Part shown: positions 26,173 to 39,371 of the stretch, piece by piece
Layout: the number at the start of each line of letters is the position of its first letter
Position numbering within the stretch: the stretch's first letter is position 1
Assembly: GCA_916613615.1 (NCBI GenBank)
Contig: OU744723.1
Coordinates: forward strand, 26,000,710 to 26,064,709
Source of the DNA: Steromphala cineraria
Taxonomy: Eukaryota; Mollusca; Gastropoda; Trochida; Trochidae
DNA length: 64,000 nt
Direction: 5' to 3'
The notes under the pieces: generated by a model
What the model saw: the letters and a program-made list of their open reading frames with translations, nothing else
The model's database searches: none
Told to the model about the DNA's origin: nothing
Made by a program: the position numbers and the translations under genes

Positions 26173-28636
26173 GACATAAATGGTGTTACTTAAAACTAAA
26201 GATATTTCGTAAATAACAGGCCAGGAAGACTTTTTACATATCAAAACATTTATCTCAGAAAGTTTTAAGAAACAAAAAGCAACTTTACACAGTTTCTGAC
26301 CATGTTGATCGCTAACCCTTATTTAACCCTAACCCTATCCACTAACTTGATAAAAATGGTGTTACTTAAAACTGAAGATATTCCAAAAATAACAGCCCAA
26401 GAAGACTTTTTACATATCGAAACATTGCTCTGACAAAGTTTTAAGAAACAAAAAGCAACTTAACTCAGTTTCTAAACATGTTGATCGCTAACCCTTATTT
26501 AACCCTAACCCTATCCACTAATGTGACAAAAATGGTGTTACTTAAAACTAAAGATATTTCGAAAATAACAGGCCAGGAAGACTTTTTACATATCAAAACA
26601 TTTATCTCAGAAAGTTTTAAGAAACAAAAAGCAACTTTACACAGTTTCTGACCATGTTGATCGCTAACCCTTATTTAACCCTAACCCTATCCAATAACTT
26701 GATAAAAATAGTGTTTCTTAAAACTGAAGATATTCCAAAAATAACAGACCAAGAAGACTTTTTACATATCGAAACATTGCTCTGACAAAGTTTTAAGAAA
26801 CAAAAAGCAACTTAACTCAGTTTCTGACCATGTTGATCGCTAACCCTTATTTAACCCTAACCCTATCCACTAATGTGACAAAAATGGTGTTACTTAAAAC
26901 TAAAGATATTTCGAAAATAACAGGCCAGGAAGAATTTTTACATATCAAAACATTGCTCTGACAAAGTTTTAAGAAACAAAAAGCAACTTAACTCAGTTTC
27001 TGACCATGTTGATCGCTAACCCTTATTTAACCATAACCCTATCCACGAATGTGACAAAAATGGTGTTTCTCAAAACTAAAGATATTTCGAAAATAACGGG
27101 CCAGGAAGACTTTTTACATATCAAAACATTGCTCTGAGAAAGTTTTAAGAAACAAAAAGCAACTTAACTCAGTTTCTGACCATGTTGATCGCTAACCCTT
27201 ATTTAACCCTAACCCTATCCAATAATGTGACATAAATGGTGTTTCTCAAAACTGAAGATATTCCGGAAATAACAGGCCAAGATGACTTTTAACATATAGA
27301 AACATTGCTCTGACAAAGTTTTAAGAAACAAAAAGCAACTTAACTCACTTTGTGACAATGTTGATCGCTAACCCTTATTTAACCCTAACCCTATCCACTA
27401 ATGTGACATAAATGGTGTTACTTAAAACTAAAGATATTTCGTAAATAACAGGCCAGGAAGACTTTTTACATATCAAAACATTTATCTCAGAAAGTTTTAA
27501 GAAACAAAAAGCAACTTTACACAGTTTCTGACCATGTTGATCGCTAACCCTTATTTAACCCTAACCCTATCCACTAACTTGATAAAAATGGTGTTTCTTA
27601 AAACTGAAGATATTCCAAAAATAACAGCCCAAGAAGACTTTTTACATATCGAAACATTGCTCTGACAAAGTTTTAAGAAACAAAAAGCAACTTAACTCAG
27701 TTTCTAAACATGTTGATCGCTAACCCTTATTTAACCCTAACCCTATCCACTAATGTGACAAAAATGGTGTTACTTAAAACTAAAGATATTTCGAAAATAA
27801 CAGGCCAGGAAGACTTTTTACATATCAAAACATTTATCTCAGAAAGTTTTAAGAAACAAAAAGCAACTTTACACAGTTTCTGACCATGTTGATCGCTAAC
27901 CCTTATTTAACCCTAACCCTATCCAATAACTTGATAAAAATAGTGTTTCTTAAAACTGAAGATATTCCAAAAATAACAGACCAAGAAGACTTTTTACATA
28001 TCGAAACATTGCTCTGACAAAGTTTTAAGAAACAAAAAGCAACTTAACTCAGTTTCTGACCATGTTGATCGCTAACCCTTATTTAACCCTAACCCTATCC
28101 ACTAATGTGATAAAAATGGTGTTTCTCAAAACTGAAGATATTCCGGAAATAACAGGCCAAGATGACTTTTTACATATAGAAACATTGCTCTGACAAAGTT
28201 TTAAGAAACAAAAAGCAATTTAACTCACTTTGTGATCATGTTGATCGCTAACCCTTATTTAACCCTAATCCTGTCCACCAATGTGACAAAAATGGTGTTT
28301 CTCAAAACTAAAGATATTTCGAAAATAACAGGCCAGGAAAACTTTTTACATATCAAAACATTGCTCTGACAAAGTTTTAAGAAACAAAAAGCAACTTAAC
28401 TCAGTTTCTAAACATGTTGATCGCTAACCCTTATTTAACCCTAACCCTATCCACTAATGTGACATAAATGGTGTTTCTCAAAACTGAAGATATTCCGGAA
28501 ATAACAGGCCAAGATGACTTTTAACATATAGAAACATTGCTCTGACAAAGTTTTAAGAAACAAAAAGCAACTTAACTCACTTTGTGACAATGTTGATCGC
28601 TAACCCTTATTTAACCCTAACCCTATCCACTAATGT
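26173..28636 (+). repeat. Two tandem copies of a seven-monomer higher-order repeat (1232 bp)
   Basis: The marker GACATAAATGGTGTTAC lies at 26173, 27405 and 28637, exactly 1232 bp apart. Another marker, GTGATCATG, is at 28232 and 29464, also 1232 bp apart. Earlier copies of the GACATAAATGG marker at 24415 and 25470 are 1055 and 703 bp from their next neighbours, so the seven-monomer unit is related to six- and four-monomer versions. Confidence 0.8.
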
Positions 28637-31157
28637 GACATAAATGGTGTTACTTAAAACTAAAGATATTTCGTAAATAACAGGCCAGGAAGACTTTTTA
28701 CATATCAAAACATTTATCTCAGAAAGTTTTAAGAAACAAAAAGCAACTTTACACAGTTTCTGACCATGTTGATCGCTAACCCTTATTTAACCCTAACCCT
28801 ATCCACTAACTTGATAAAAATGGTGTTTCTTAAAACTGAAGATATTCCAAAAATAACAGCCCAAGAAGACTTTTTACATATCGAAACATTGCTCTGACAA
28901 AGTTTTAAGAAACAAAAAGCAACTTAACTCAGTTTCTAAACATGTTGATCGCTAACCCTTATTTAACCCTAACCCTATCCACTAATGTGACAAAAATGGT
29001 GTTACTTAAAACTAAAGATATTTCGAAAATAACAGGCCAGGAAGACTTTTTACATATCAAAACATTTATCTCAGAAAGTTTTAAGAAACAAAAAGCAACT
29101 TTACACAGTTTCTGACCATGTTGATCGCTAACCCTTATTTAACCCTAACCCTATCCAATAACTTGATAAAAATAGTGTTTCTTAAAACTGAAGATATTCC
29201 AAAAATAACAGACCAAGAAGACTTTTTACATATCGAAACATTGCTCTGACAAAGTTTTAAGAAACAAAAAGCAACTTAACTCAGTTTCTGACCATGTTGA
29301 TCGCTAACCCTTATTTAACCCTAACCCTATCCACTAATGTGATAAAAATGGTGTTTCTCAAAACTGAAGATATTCCGGAAATAACAGGCCAAGATGACTT
29401 TTTACATATAGAAACATTGCTCTGACAAAGTTTTAAGAAACAAAAAGCAATTTAACTCACTTTGTGATCATGTTGATCGCTAACCCTTATTTAACCCTAA
29501 TCCTGTCCACCAATGTGACAAAAATGGTGTTTCTCAAAACTAAAGATATTTCGAAAATAACAGGCCAGGAAAACTTTTTACATATCAAAACATTGCTCTG
29601 ACAAAGGTTTAAGAAACAAAAAGCAACTTAACTCAGTTTCTGACCATGTTGATCGCTAACCCTTATTTAACCCTAACCCTATACACTAATGTGACAAAAA
29701 TGGTGTTACTAAAAACTAAAGATATTTCGAAAATAACAGACCAGGAAGACTTTTTACATATCAAAACATTTATCTCAGAAAGTTTTAAGAAACAAAAAGC
29801 AACTTAACTCAGTTTCTGACCATGTTGATCGCTAACCCTTATTTTACCCTAACCCTTTCCACTAATGTGATAAAAATTGTGTTTCTTAAAACTAAAGATA
29901 TTCCAAAAATAACAGGCCAGGAAGACTTTTTACATATCGAAACATTGCTCTGAGAAAGGTTTAAGAAACAAAAAGCAACTTAACTCAGTTTCTGACCATG
30001 TTGATCGCTAACCCTTATTTAACCCTAACCCTTTCCACTAATGTGATAAAAATTGTGTTTCTTAAAACTAAAGATATTCCGGAAATAACAGGCCAAGATG
30101 ACTTTTTACATATAGAAACATTGCTCTGACAAAGTTTTAAGAAACAAAAAGCAATTTAACTCACTTTGTGATCATGTTGATCGCTAACCCTTATTTAACC
30201 CTAATCCTGTCCACCAATGTGACAAAAATGGTGTTTCTCAAAACTAAAGATATTTCGAAAATAACAGGCCAGGAAAACTTTTTACATATCAAAACATTGC
30301 TCTGACAAAGGTTTAAGAAACAAAAAGCAACTTAACTCAGTTTCTGACCATGTTGATCGCTAACCCTTATTTAACCCTAACCCTATACACTAATGTGACA
30401 AAAATGGTGTTACTAAAAACTAAAGATATTTCGAAAATAACAGACCAGGAAGACTTTTTACATATCAAAACATTTATCTCAGAAAGTTTTAAGAAACAAA
30501 AAGCAACTTAACTCAGTTTCTGACCATGTTGATCGCTAACCCTTATTTTACCCTAACCCTTTCCACTAATGTGATAAAAATTGTGTTTCTTAAAACTAAA
30601 GATATTCCAAAAATAACAGGCCAGGAAGACTTTTTACATATCGAAACATTGCTCTGAGAAAGGTTTAAGAAACAAAAAGCAACTTAACTCAGTTTCTGAC
30701 CATGTTGATCGCTAACCCTTATTTAACCCTAACCCTTTCCACTAATGTGATAAAAATTGTGTTTCTTAAAACTAAAGATATTCCCGAAATAACAGGCCAG
30801 GAAGACTTTTTACATATCGAAACATTGCTCTGACATAGTTTTAAGAAATAAAAAGCAACTTTACTCAGTTTATGACCATGTTGATCGCTAACCCTTATTT
30901 AACCCTAACCCTAACCACTAATGTGACAAAAATGGTGTTTCTCAAAACTAAAGATATTTCGAAAATAACAGGCCAGGAAGACTTTTTACATATCAAAACA
31001 TTGCTCTGAGAAAGGTTTAAGAAACAAAAAGCAACTTAACTCAGTTTCTGACCATGTTGATCGCTAACCCTTATTTAACCCTAACCCTATCCACTAATGT
31101 GACAAAAATGGTGTTTCTTAAAACTGAAGATATTCCGAAAATAACAAGCCAAGAAGA

Positions 31158-32390
31158 CATTTTACATTTCGAAACATTGCTCTTACAAAGTTTTAAGAAA
31201 CAAAAAGCAACTTTACTCACTTTGTGACAATGTTGATCGCTAACCCTTATTTAACCCGAACCCTATCCACTAATGTGACAAAAATGGTGTTACTTAAACC
31301 TAAAGGTATTTCGAAAATAACAGGCCAGGAAGACTTTTTACATAACAAAACATTTATCTCAGAAAGTTTTAAGAAACAAAAAGCAACTTTACACAGTTTC
31401 TGACCGTGTTGATCGCTAACCCTCATTTAACCCTAACCCTATCCACTAACTTGATAAGAATGGTGTTTCTTAAAACTGACGATGTTCCAAAAATAACAGG
31501 CCAAGAAGACTTTTTACATATCGAAACATTGCTCTGACAAAGTTTTAAGAAACAAAAAAGCAAGTTAACTTACTTTGTGACCATGTTGATCGCTAACCCT
31601 TATTTAACCCTAACCCTATACACTAATGTGACAAAAATGGTGTTACTAAAAACTAAAGATATTTCGAAAATAACAGACCAGGAAGACTTTTCGCATATCA
31701 AAACATTTATCTCAGAAAGTTTTAAGAAACAAAAAGCAACTTAACTCATCGTGTGACCATGTTGATCGCTAACCCTTATTTAACCCTAACCCTATACACT
31801 AATGTGACAAAAATGGTGTTACTAAAAACTAAAGATATTTCGAAAATAACAGACCAGGAAGACTTTTTACATATCAAAACATTTATCTCAGAAAGTTTTA
31901 AGAAACAAAAAGCAACTTAACTCAGTTTCTGACCATGTTGATCGCTAACCCTTATTTAACCCTAACCCTTTCCACTAATGTGATAAAAATTGTGTTTCTT
32001 AAAACTAAAGATATTCCAAAAATAACAGGCCAGGAAGACTTTTTACATATCGAAACATTGCTCTGAGAAAGGTTTAAGAAACAAAAAGCAACTTAACTCA
32101 GTTTCTGACCATGTTGATCGCTAACCCTTATTTAACCCTAACCCTATCCACTAATGTGACAAAAATGGTGTTTCTCAAAACTAAAGATATTTCGAAAATA
32201 ACAGGCCAGGAAGACTTTTTACATATCAAAACATTGCTCTGAGAAAGGTTTAAGAAACAAAAAGCAACTTAACTCAGTTTCTGACCATGTTGATCGCTAA
32301 CCCTTATTTAACCCTAACCCTATCCACTAATGTGACAAAAATGGTGTTTCTTAAAACTGAAGATATTCCGAAAATAACAAGCCAAGAAGA
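31158..32390 (+). repeat. Seven-monomer (1233-bp) higher-order unit
   Basis: Private variants TTTACATTTCG, TTGCTCTTAC, TTTAACCCGAACC, CTTAAACCTAAAGG, CCGTGTTGATC and ACTGACGATGTTCC recur at 32391 onward with a 1233-bp offset. Some of the same variants reappear just after LTR3 (59443 onward), linking the sequence flanking the retroelement to this part of the array. Confidence 0.75.
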
Positions 32391-35300
32391 CATTTTACAT
32401 TTCGAAACATTGCTCTTACAAAGTTTTAAGAAACAAAAAGCAACTTTACTCACTTTGTGACAATGTTGATCGCTAACCCTTATTTAACCCGAACCCTATC
32501 CACTAATGTGACAAAAATGGTCTTACTTAAACCTAAAGGTATTTCGAAAATAACAGGCCAGGAAGACTTTTTACATAACAAAACATTTATCTCAGAAAGT
32601 TTTAAGAAACAAAAAGCAACTTTACACAGTTTCTGACCGTGTTGATCGCTAACCCTCATTTAACCCTAACCCTATCCACTAACTTGATAAGAATGGTGTT
32701 TCTTAAAACTGACGATGTTCCAAAAATAACAGGCCAAGAAGACTTTTTACATATCGAAACATTGCTCTGACAAAGTTTTAAGAAACAAAAAAGCAAGTTA
32801 ACTTACTTTGTGACCATGTTGATCGCTAACCCTTATTTAACACTAACCCTAACCACTAATGTGACAAAAATGGTGTTTCTCAAATCTAAAGATATTTCGA
32901 AAATAACAGGCCAGGAAGACATTTTACATATCAAAACATTGCTCTGAGAAAGTTTTAAGAAACAAAAAGCAACTTAACTCAGTTTCTGACCATGTTGATC
33001 GCTAACCCTTATTTAACCCTAACCCTATCCACTAATGTGACAAAAAGGGTGTTTCTCAAAACTAAAGATATTTCGAAAATAACAGGCCAGGAAGACTTTT
33101 TACATATCGAAACATTGCTCTGACAAAATTTTAAGAAACAAAAAGCAACTTAACTCAGTTTCTGACCATGTTGATCGCTAACCCTTATTTAACCCTAACC
33201 CTATCCACTAATGTGACAAAAATGGTGTTTCTTAAAACTGAAGATAGTCCGTAAATAACAAGCCAAGAAGACATTTTACATATCGAAACATTGCTCTGAG
33301 AAAGTTTTAAGAAACAAAAAGCAACTTTACTCACTTTGTGACAATGTTGATCGCTAACCCTTATTTAACCCTAACCCTATCCACTAATGTGATAAAAAAT
33401 AGTGTTTCTCAAAACTGAAGATATTCCGGAAATAACAGGCCAAGATGACATTTTACATATCGAAACATTGCTCTGACAAAGTTTTAAGAAACAAAAAGCA
33501 ACTTAACTCAGTTTGTGACCATGTTGATCGCTAACCCTTATTTAACCCTAACCCTATCCACTAATGTGACAAAAATTGTGTTACTTAAAACTAAAGATAT
33601 TCCCGAAATAACAGGCCAGGAAGACTTTTTACATATCGAAACATTGCTCTGACATAGTTTTAAGAAATAAAAAGCAACTTTACTCAGTTTATGACCATGT
33701 TGATCGCTAACCCTTATTTAACCATAACCCTATCCACTAATGTGACAAAAATGGTGTTTCTCAAAACTAAAGATATTTCGAAAATAACAAGCCAAGAAGA
33801 CATTTTACATATCGAAACATTGTTCTGACAAAGTTTTAAGAAACAAAAAGCAACTCTACTCACTTTGTGACAATGTTGATCGCTAACCCTTATTTAACCC
33901 TAACCCTATCCACTAATGTGACAAAAATGGTGTTTCTTAAAACTGAAGATATTCCGAAAATAACAAGCCAAGAAGACATTTTACATATCGAAACATTGTT
34001 CTGACAAAGTTTTAAGAAACAAAAAGCAATTTTACTCACTTTGTGACAATGTTGATCGCTAACCCTTATTTAACCCTAACCCTATCCACTAATGTGAAAA
34101 AAGGGTCTTACTTAAAACTAAAGATATTTCGAAAATAACAGGCCAGGAAGACTTTTTACATATCAAAACATTGCTCTGACAAAGTTTTAAGAAACAAAAA
34201 GCAACTTAACTCAGTTTCTGACCATGTTGATCGCTAACCCTTATTTAACCCTAACCCTATCCACTAATGTGACAAAAATGGTGTTTCTTAAAACTGAAGA
34301 TATTCCGAAAATAACAAGCCAAGAAGGAATTTTACATATCGAAACATTGCTCTGACAAAGTTTTAAGAAACAAAAAGCAACTTTACTCACTTTGTGACAA
34401 TGTTGATCGCTAACCCTTATTTAACCCTAACCCTATCCACTAATGTGACAAAAATGGTGTTACTTAAACCTAAAGATATTTCGAAAATAAAAGGCCAGGA
34501 AGACTTTTTACATATCAAAACATTTATCTCAGAAAGTTTTAAGAAAAAAAAAGCAACTTTACACAGTTTCTGACCATGTTGATCGCTAACCCTTATTTAA
34601 CCCTAACCCTATCCACTAATGTGACAAAAAGGGTGTTTCTCAAAACTAAAGATATTTCGAAAATAACAGGCCAGGAAGACTTTTTACATATCGAAACATT
34701 GCTCTGACAAAATTTTAAGAAACAAAAAGCAACTTAACTCAGTTTTTGACCATGTTGATCGCTAACCCTTATTTAACCCTAACCCTATCCACTAATGTGA
34801 CAAAAATGGTGTTTCTTAAAACTGAAGATATTCCGTAAATAACAAGCCAAGAAGACATTTTACATATCGAAACATTGCTCTGACAAAGTTTTAAGAAACA
34901 AAAAGCAACTTTACTCACTTTGTGACAATGTTGATCGCTAACCCTTATTTAACCCTAACCCTATCCACTAATGTGATAAAAAATAGTGTTTCTCAAAACT
35001 GAAGATATTCCGGAAATAACAGGCCAAGATGACATTTTACATATCGAAACATTGCTCTGACAAAGTTTTAAGAAACAAAAAGCAACTTAACTCAGTTTGT
35101 GACCATGTTGATCGCTAACCCTTATTTAACCCTAACCCTATCCACTAATGTGACAAAAATGGTGTTACTTAAAACTAAAGATATTCCCGAAATAACAGGC
35201 CAGGAAGACATTTTACATATCGAAACATTGTTCTGACAAAGTTTTAAGAAACAAAAAGCAACTCTACTCACTTTGTGACAATGTTGATCGCTAACCCTTA

Positions 35301-36559
35301 TTTAACCCTAACCCTATCCACTAATGTGACAAAAATGGTGTTTCTTAAAACTGAAGATATTCCGAAAATAACAAGCCAAGAATACATTTTACATATCGAA
35401 ACATTGTTCTGACAAAGTTTTAAGAAACAAAAAGCAATTTTACTCACTTTGTGACAATGTTGATCGCTAACCCTTATTTAACCCTAACCCTATCCACTAA
35501 TGTGACAAAAATGGTGTTACTTAAAACTAAAGATATTTCGAAAATAACAGGCCAGGAAGAATTTTTACATATCAAAACATTGCTCTGACAAAGTTTTAAG
35601 AAACAAAAAGCAACTTAACTCAGTTTCTGACCATGTTGATCGCTAACCCTTATTTAACCCTAACCCTATCCACTAATGTGACAAAAATGGTGTTTCTTAA
35701 AACTGAAGATATTCCGTAAATAACAAGCCAAGAAGACATTTTACATATCGAAACATTGCTCTGACAAAGTTTTAAGAAACAAAAAGCAACTTAACTCACT
35801 TTGTGACCATGTTGATCGCTAACCCTTATTTAACCCTAACCCTATCCACTAATGTGATAAAAATGGTGTTTCTCAAAACTGAAGATATTCCGGAAATAAC
35901 AGGCCAAGATGACTTTTTACATATCGAAACATTGCTCTGACAAAGTTTTAAGAAACAAAAAGCAACTTAACTCACTTTGTGACCATGTTGATCGCTAACC
36001 CTTATTTAACCCTAACCCTATCCACTAATGTGACAAAAATGGTGTTTCTCAAAACTAAAGAAATTTCGAAAATAACAGACCAGGAAGACTTTTTACATAT
36101 CAAAACATTGCTCTGAGAAAGTTTTAAGAAACAAAAAGCAACTTAACTCAGTTTCTGACCATGTTGATCGCTAACCCTTATTTAACCCTAACCCTATCCA
36201 CTAATGTGACAAAAAGGGTGTTTCTCAAAACTAAAGATATTTCGAAAATAACAGGCCAGGAAGACTTTTTACATATCGAAACATTGCTCTGACAAAGTTT
36301 TAAGAAACAAAAAGCAACTTAACTCAGTTTCTGACCATGTTGATCGCTAACCCTTATTTAACCCTAACCCTATCCACTAATGTGACAAAAATGGTGTTTC
36401 TTAAAACTAAAGATATTCCGTAAATAACAAGCCAAGAAGACATTTTACATATCGAAACATTGCTCTGACAAAGTTTTTAGAAACAAAAAGCAACTTTACT
36501 CACTTTGTGACAATGTTGATCGCTAACCCTTATTTAACCCTAACCCTATCCACTAACTT

Positions 36560-38320
36560 GATTAAAATGGTGTTTCTTAAAACTGAAGATATTCCAAAAA
36601 TAACAGGCCAGGAAGACTTTTTACATATCGAAACATTGCTCTGACAAAGTTTTAAGAAACAAAAAGCAAGTTAACTTACTTTGTGACCATGTTGATCGCT
36701 AACCCTTATTTAACCCTAACCCTATCCCCTAATGTGACAAAAATGGTGTTTCTCAAAACTAAAGATATTTCGAAAATATCAGGCCAGGAAGACTTTTTAC
36801 AAATCGAAATATTGCTCTGAGAAAGTTTTAAGAAACAAAAAGCAACTTTACTCACTTTGTGACCATGTTGATCGCTAACCCTTATTTAACCCTAACCCTA
36901 TCCACTAATGTGACAAAAATGGTGTTTCTGAAAACTAAAGATATTTCGAAAAATAACAGGCCAGGAAGACTTTTTACATATCAAAACATTGCTCTGACAA
37001 AGTTTTAAGAAACAAAAAGCAACTTAACTCAGTTTCTGACCATGTTGATCGCTAACCCTTATTTAACCCTAACCCTATCCACTAATGTGACAAAAATGGT
37101 GTTTCTTAAAACTGAAGATATTCCGTAAATAACAAGCCAAGAAGACATTTTACATATCGAAACATTGCTCTGACAAAGTTTTAAGAAACAAAAAGCAACT
37201 TAACTCACTTTGTGACCATGTTGATCGCTAACCCTTATTTAACCCTAACCCTATCCACTAATGTGATAAAAATGGTGTTTCTCAAAACTGAAGATATTCC
37301 GGAAATAACAGGCCAAGATGACTTTTTACATATCGAAACATTGCTCTGACAAAGTTTTAAGAAACAAAAAGCAACTTAACTCACTTTGTGACCATGTTGA
37401 TCGCTAACCCTTATTTAACCCTAACCCTATCCACTAACTTGATTAAAATGGTGTTTCTTAAAACTGAAGATATTCCAAAAATAACAGGCCAGGAAGACTT
37501 TTTACATATCGAAACATTGCTCTGACAAAGTTTTAAGAAACAAAAAGCAAGTTAACTTACTTTGTGACCATGTTGATCGCTAACCCTTATTTAACCCTAA
37601 CCCTATCCCCTAATGTGACAAAAATGGTGTTTCTCAAAACTAAAGATATTTCGAAAATATCAGGCCAGGAAGACTTTTTACAAATCGAAATATTGCTCTG
37701 AGAAAGTTTTAAGAAACAAAAAGCAACTTTACTCACTTTGTGACCATGTTGATCGCTAACCCTTATTTAACCCTAACCCTATCCACTAATGTGACAAAAA
37801 TGGTGTTTCTGAAAACTAAAGATATTTCGAAAAATAACAGGCCAGGAAGACTTTTTACATATCAAAACATTGCTCTGAGAAAGATTTAAGAAACAAAAAG
37901 CAACTTAACTCAGTTTCTGACCATGTTGATCGCTAACCCTTATTAAACCCTAACCCTATCCACTAATGTGATAAAAAGGGTGTTTCTCAAAACTAAAGAT
38001 ATTTTGAAAATAACAGGCCAGGAAGACTTTTTACATATCGAAACATTGCTCTGACAAAGTTTTAAGAAACAAAAAGCAACTTAACTCAGTTTCTGACCAT
38101 GTTGATCGCTAACCCTTATTTAACCCTAACCCTATCCACTAATGTGATAAAAAAATAGTGTTTCTCAAAACTGAAGATATTCCGGAAATAACAGGCCAAG
38201 ATGACATTTTACATATCGAAACATAGCTCTGACAAAGTTTTAAGAAACAAAAAGCAACTTAACTCAGTTTCTGACCATGTTGATCGCTAACCCTTATTTA
38301 ACCCTAACCCTATCCACTAA
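36560..38320 (+). repeat. 881-bp (five-monomer) repeated block
   Basis: GATTAAAATGG occurs at 36560 and 37441. It is followed in both places by CTATCCCCTAATG, AATATCAGGCC and GTTTCTGAAAAC variants, an 881-bp offset. The copies differ by few bases over the part compared; the downstream limit is approximate. Confidence 0.65.
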
Positions 38321-39366
38321 TGTGACAAAAATGGTGTTTCTTAAAACTGAAGATATTCCGTAAATAACAAGCCAAAAAGACATTTTACATATCGAAACAT
38401 TGCTCTGACAAAGTTTTAAGAAACAAAAAGCAACTTTACTCACTTTGTGACAATGTTGATCGCTAACCCTTATTTAACCCTAACCCTGTCCACCAATGTG
38501 ACAAAAATGGTGTTTCTCAAAACTAAAGATATTTCGAAAATAACAGGCCAGGAAAACTTTTTACATATCAAAACATTGCTCTGAGAAAGTTTTAAGAAAC
38601 AAAAAGCAACTTAACTAACGGTGTGACCATGTTGATCGCTAACCCTTATTTAACCCTAACCCTATCCACTAATGTGATAAAAAATGGTGTTTCTCAAAAC
38701 TAAAGATATTTCGAAAATAACAGGCCAGGAAAACTTTTTACATATCAAAACATTGCTCTGAGAAAGTTTTAAGAAACAAAAAGCAACTTAACTCACGGTG
38801 TGACCATGTTGATCGCTAACCCTTATTTAACCCTAACCCTATACACTAATGTGACAAAAATGGTGTTACTTAAAACTAAAGATATTTCGAAAATAACAGA
38901 CCATGAAGACTTTTTACATATCAAAACATTTATCTCAGAAAGTTTTAAGAAACAAAAAGCAACTTAACTCAGTTTCTGACCATGTTGATCGCTAACCCTT
39001 ATTTAACCCTAACCCTTTCCACTAATGTGATAAAAATTATGTTTCTTAAAACTAAAGATATTCCCGAAATAACAGGCCAGGAAGACTTTTTACATATCGA
39101 AACATTGCTCTGACATAGTTTTAAGAAATAAAAAGCAACTTTACTCAGTTTATGACCATGTTGATCGCTAACCCTTATTTAACCCTAACCCTATCCACTA
39201 ATGTGACAAAAATGGTGTTTCTCAAAACTAAAGATATTTCGAAAATAACAGACCAGGAAGACTTTTTACATATCGAAACATTGCTCTGACAAAGTTTTAA
39301 GAAACAAAAAGCAACTTAACTCAGTTTCTGACCATGTTGATCGCTAACCCTTATTTAACCCTAACC

Positions 39367-39371
39367 CTATC
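39367..39371 (+). repeat. Target-site duplication, left copy (CTATC)
   Basis: CTATC ends the satellite sequence AACCCTAACCCTATC immediately before LTR1, and CTATC follows LTR3 directly at 59443. Removing the insertion and one copy restores an ordinary satellite monomer. Five base pairs is normal for a BEL/Pao integrase. Confidence 0.93.

Larger units (their letters stand above)
1..39371 (+). repeat. Tandem satellite array, left arm (about 225 monomers of ~175 bp)
   Basis: The block consists entirely of head-to-tail monomers of about 175 bp in one orientation. Recurrent landmarks appear once per monomer: AAAATGGTGTTTCT, GAAGATATTCC or AAAGATATTTCG, GACTTTTTACATATC, TTGCTCTGAC, TTTTAAGAAACAAAAAGC, GACCATGTTGATCGCTAACC and TTTAACCCTAACCCTATCC. 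Successive AAATGGTG-type landmarks fall at 1, 176 and 351. Single-base indels give lengths of 173-177 bp, and the unit is AT-rich. No open frame exceeds about 103 codons, and those frames are only monomer translations. The unit length matches nucleosome-plus-linker size, as in many centromeric and subtelomeric satellites. I see no unrelated insertion before 39372. The family is not one I can name. Confidence 0.97.

Noticed and set aside
1..39371. CRISPR-like regular repeats
   Set aside because: The period is about 175 bp with the whole unit conserved. There are no short repeats separated by unique spacers, no cas genes, and the context is animal.
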